Assembly (NCBI GenBank): GCA_035690425.1
Contig: DASSKO010000186.1
Span: forward strand, 1-14,298
Source: DASSKO01 sp035690425
GTDB taxonomy: Bacteria; Actinomycetota; Actinomycetes; Propionibacteriales; Nocardioidaceae
DNA: 14,298 bases
Reading direction: 5' to 3'
Every line of letters starts with the position of its first letter. The stretch's first letter is position 1. Below are positions 14,259 through 14,298 of this stretch, in pieces. A program made the translations under genes and the position numbers. A model generated the notes under the pieces. That model was not told where the DNA came from, made no database searches, and was given only the letters and a program-made list of their open reading frames with translations.

Positions 14259-14298
14259 ATGTCGGACGAGGTGCGCCCGGTCGGCGGGCTGGACTATC
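14259..14298 (+). CDS. Start of a gene resembling IS1595-family transposases (3' end outside window)
   Basis: An ATG at 14259 opens a frame that reaches the window edge, reading SDEVRPVGGLDY after Met. Many actinobacterial IS1595-family transposases, as I recall them, begin with a similar short acidic stretch and V-[AG]-G-[VL]-D-Y before P-R-T. Only 13 residues are visible, so the assignment rests on this one motif. The ATG overlaps the outermost possible start of dinB on the opposite strand, which argues for a shorter dinB. TAGCAT (14246-14251) could serve as -10 for a nearly leaderless transcript. No terminal inverted repeat is recognisable. If correct, an insertion sequence borders the translesion-synthesis genes. 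Confidence 0.35.
   Translation, partial: MSDEVRPVGGLDY

Noticed and set aside
1..14298. CRISPR array, tRNA or rRNA genes, prophage or conjugation genes
   Set aside because: No regularly spaced repeats, tRNA-like cloverleaf, rRNA signature or phage structural gene was recognised on reading both strands.

Overview
The sequence is uniformly GC-rich, and its gene families point to the Actinomycetota: an ERAP1-C type PepN, a dinB plus imuA'-imuB-dnaE2 cluster, and a LexA box of the TCGAAC-N4-GTTCGA type. I cannot place it below phylum level. No rRNA, tRNA, CRISPR array or phage structural gene is visible.

Left part (1-4325). The window opens inside the C-terminal part of an aminopeptidase N. Next come a 75-residue helical protein of unknown function and an erythromycin-esterase-family hydrolase. 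The hydrolase appears to have an internal in-frame deletion and no convincing start codon. A YfcE-like metallophosphoesterase converges on it, and that gene diverges from asnB, a complete glutamine-hydrolysing asparagine synthetase.

Middle part (4326-7178). This region looks accessory. A PLP-dependent group II decarboxylase sits between a truncated Phd/VapB-type antitoxin remnant and an intact vapBC-type toxin-antitoxin pair. Both antitoxin starts are preceded by an inverted repeat carrying the half-site GTGCTAC. The pair is followed by a tyrosine-phosphatase-like gene that keeps its CX5R loop but seems to lack an internal segment and a proper stop.

Right part (7179-14298). On the minus strand, in transcription order, are dinB (Pol IV), imuA', imuB and dnaE2. 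The last three are tightly packed (gaps of 2 and 12 bp) and together encode the actinobacterial mutasome for SOS-induced translesion synthesis. Upstream of imuA' there is a perfect palindromic LexA box. It overlaps the -10 element of a promoter whose -35 (TTGACG), 17-bp spacer and -10 (GATAAT) predict transcription starting on the A of an ATG, so the mRNA is probably leaderless. At the right edge a divergent reading frame begins with residues resembling the N-terminus of IS1595-family transposases.

The most notable points are the readable SOS promoter with dinB just upstream, and the concentration of damaged genes (esterase, phosphatase, antitoxin) to its left. I did not find a clearly unprecedented system. 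Statements about family lengths and missing segments rest on recalled family sequences, not on an alignment.
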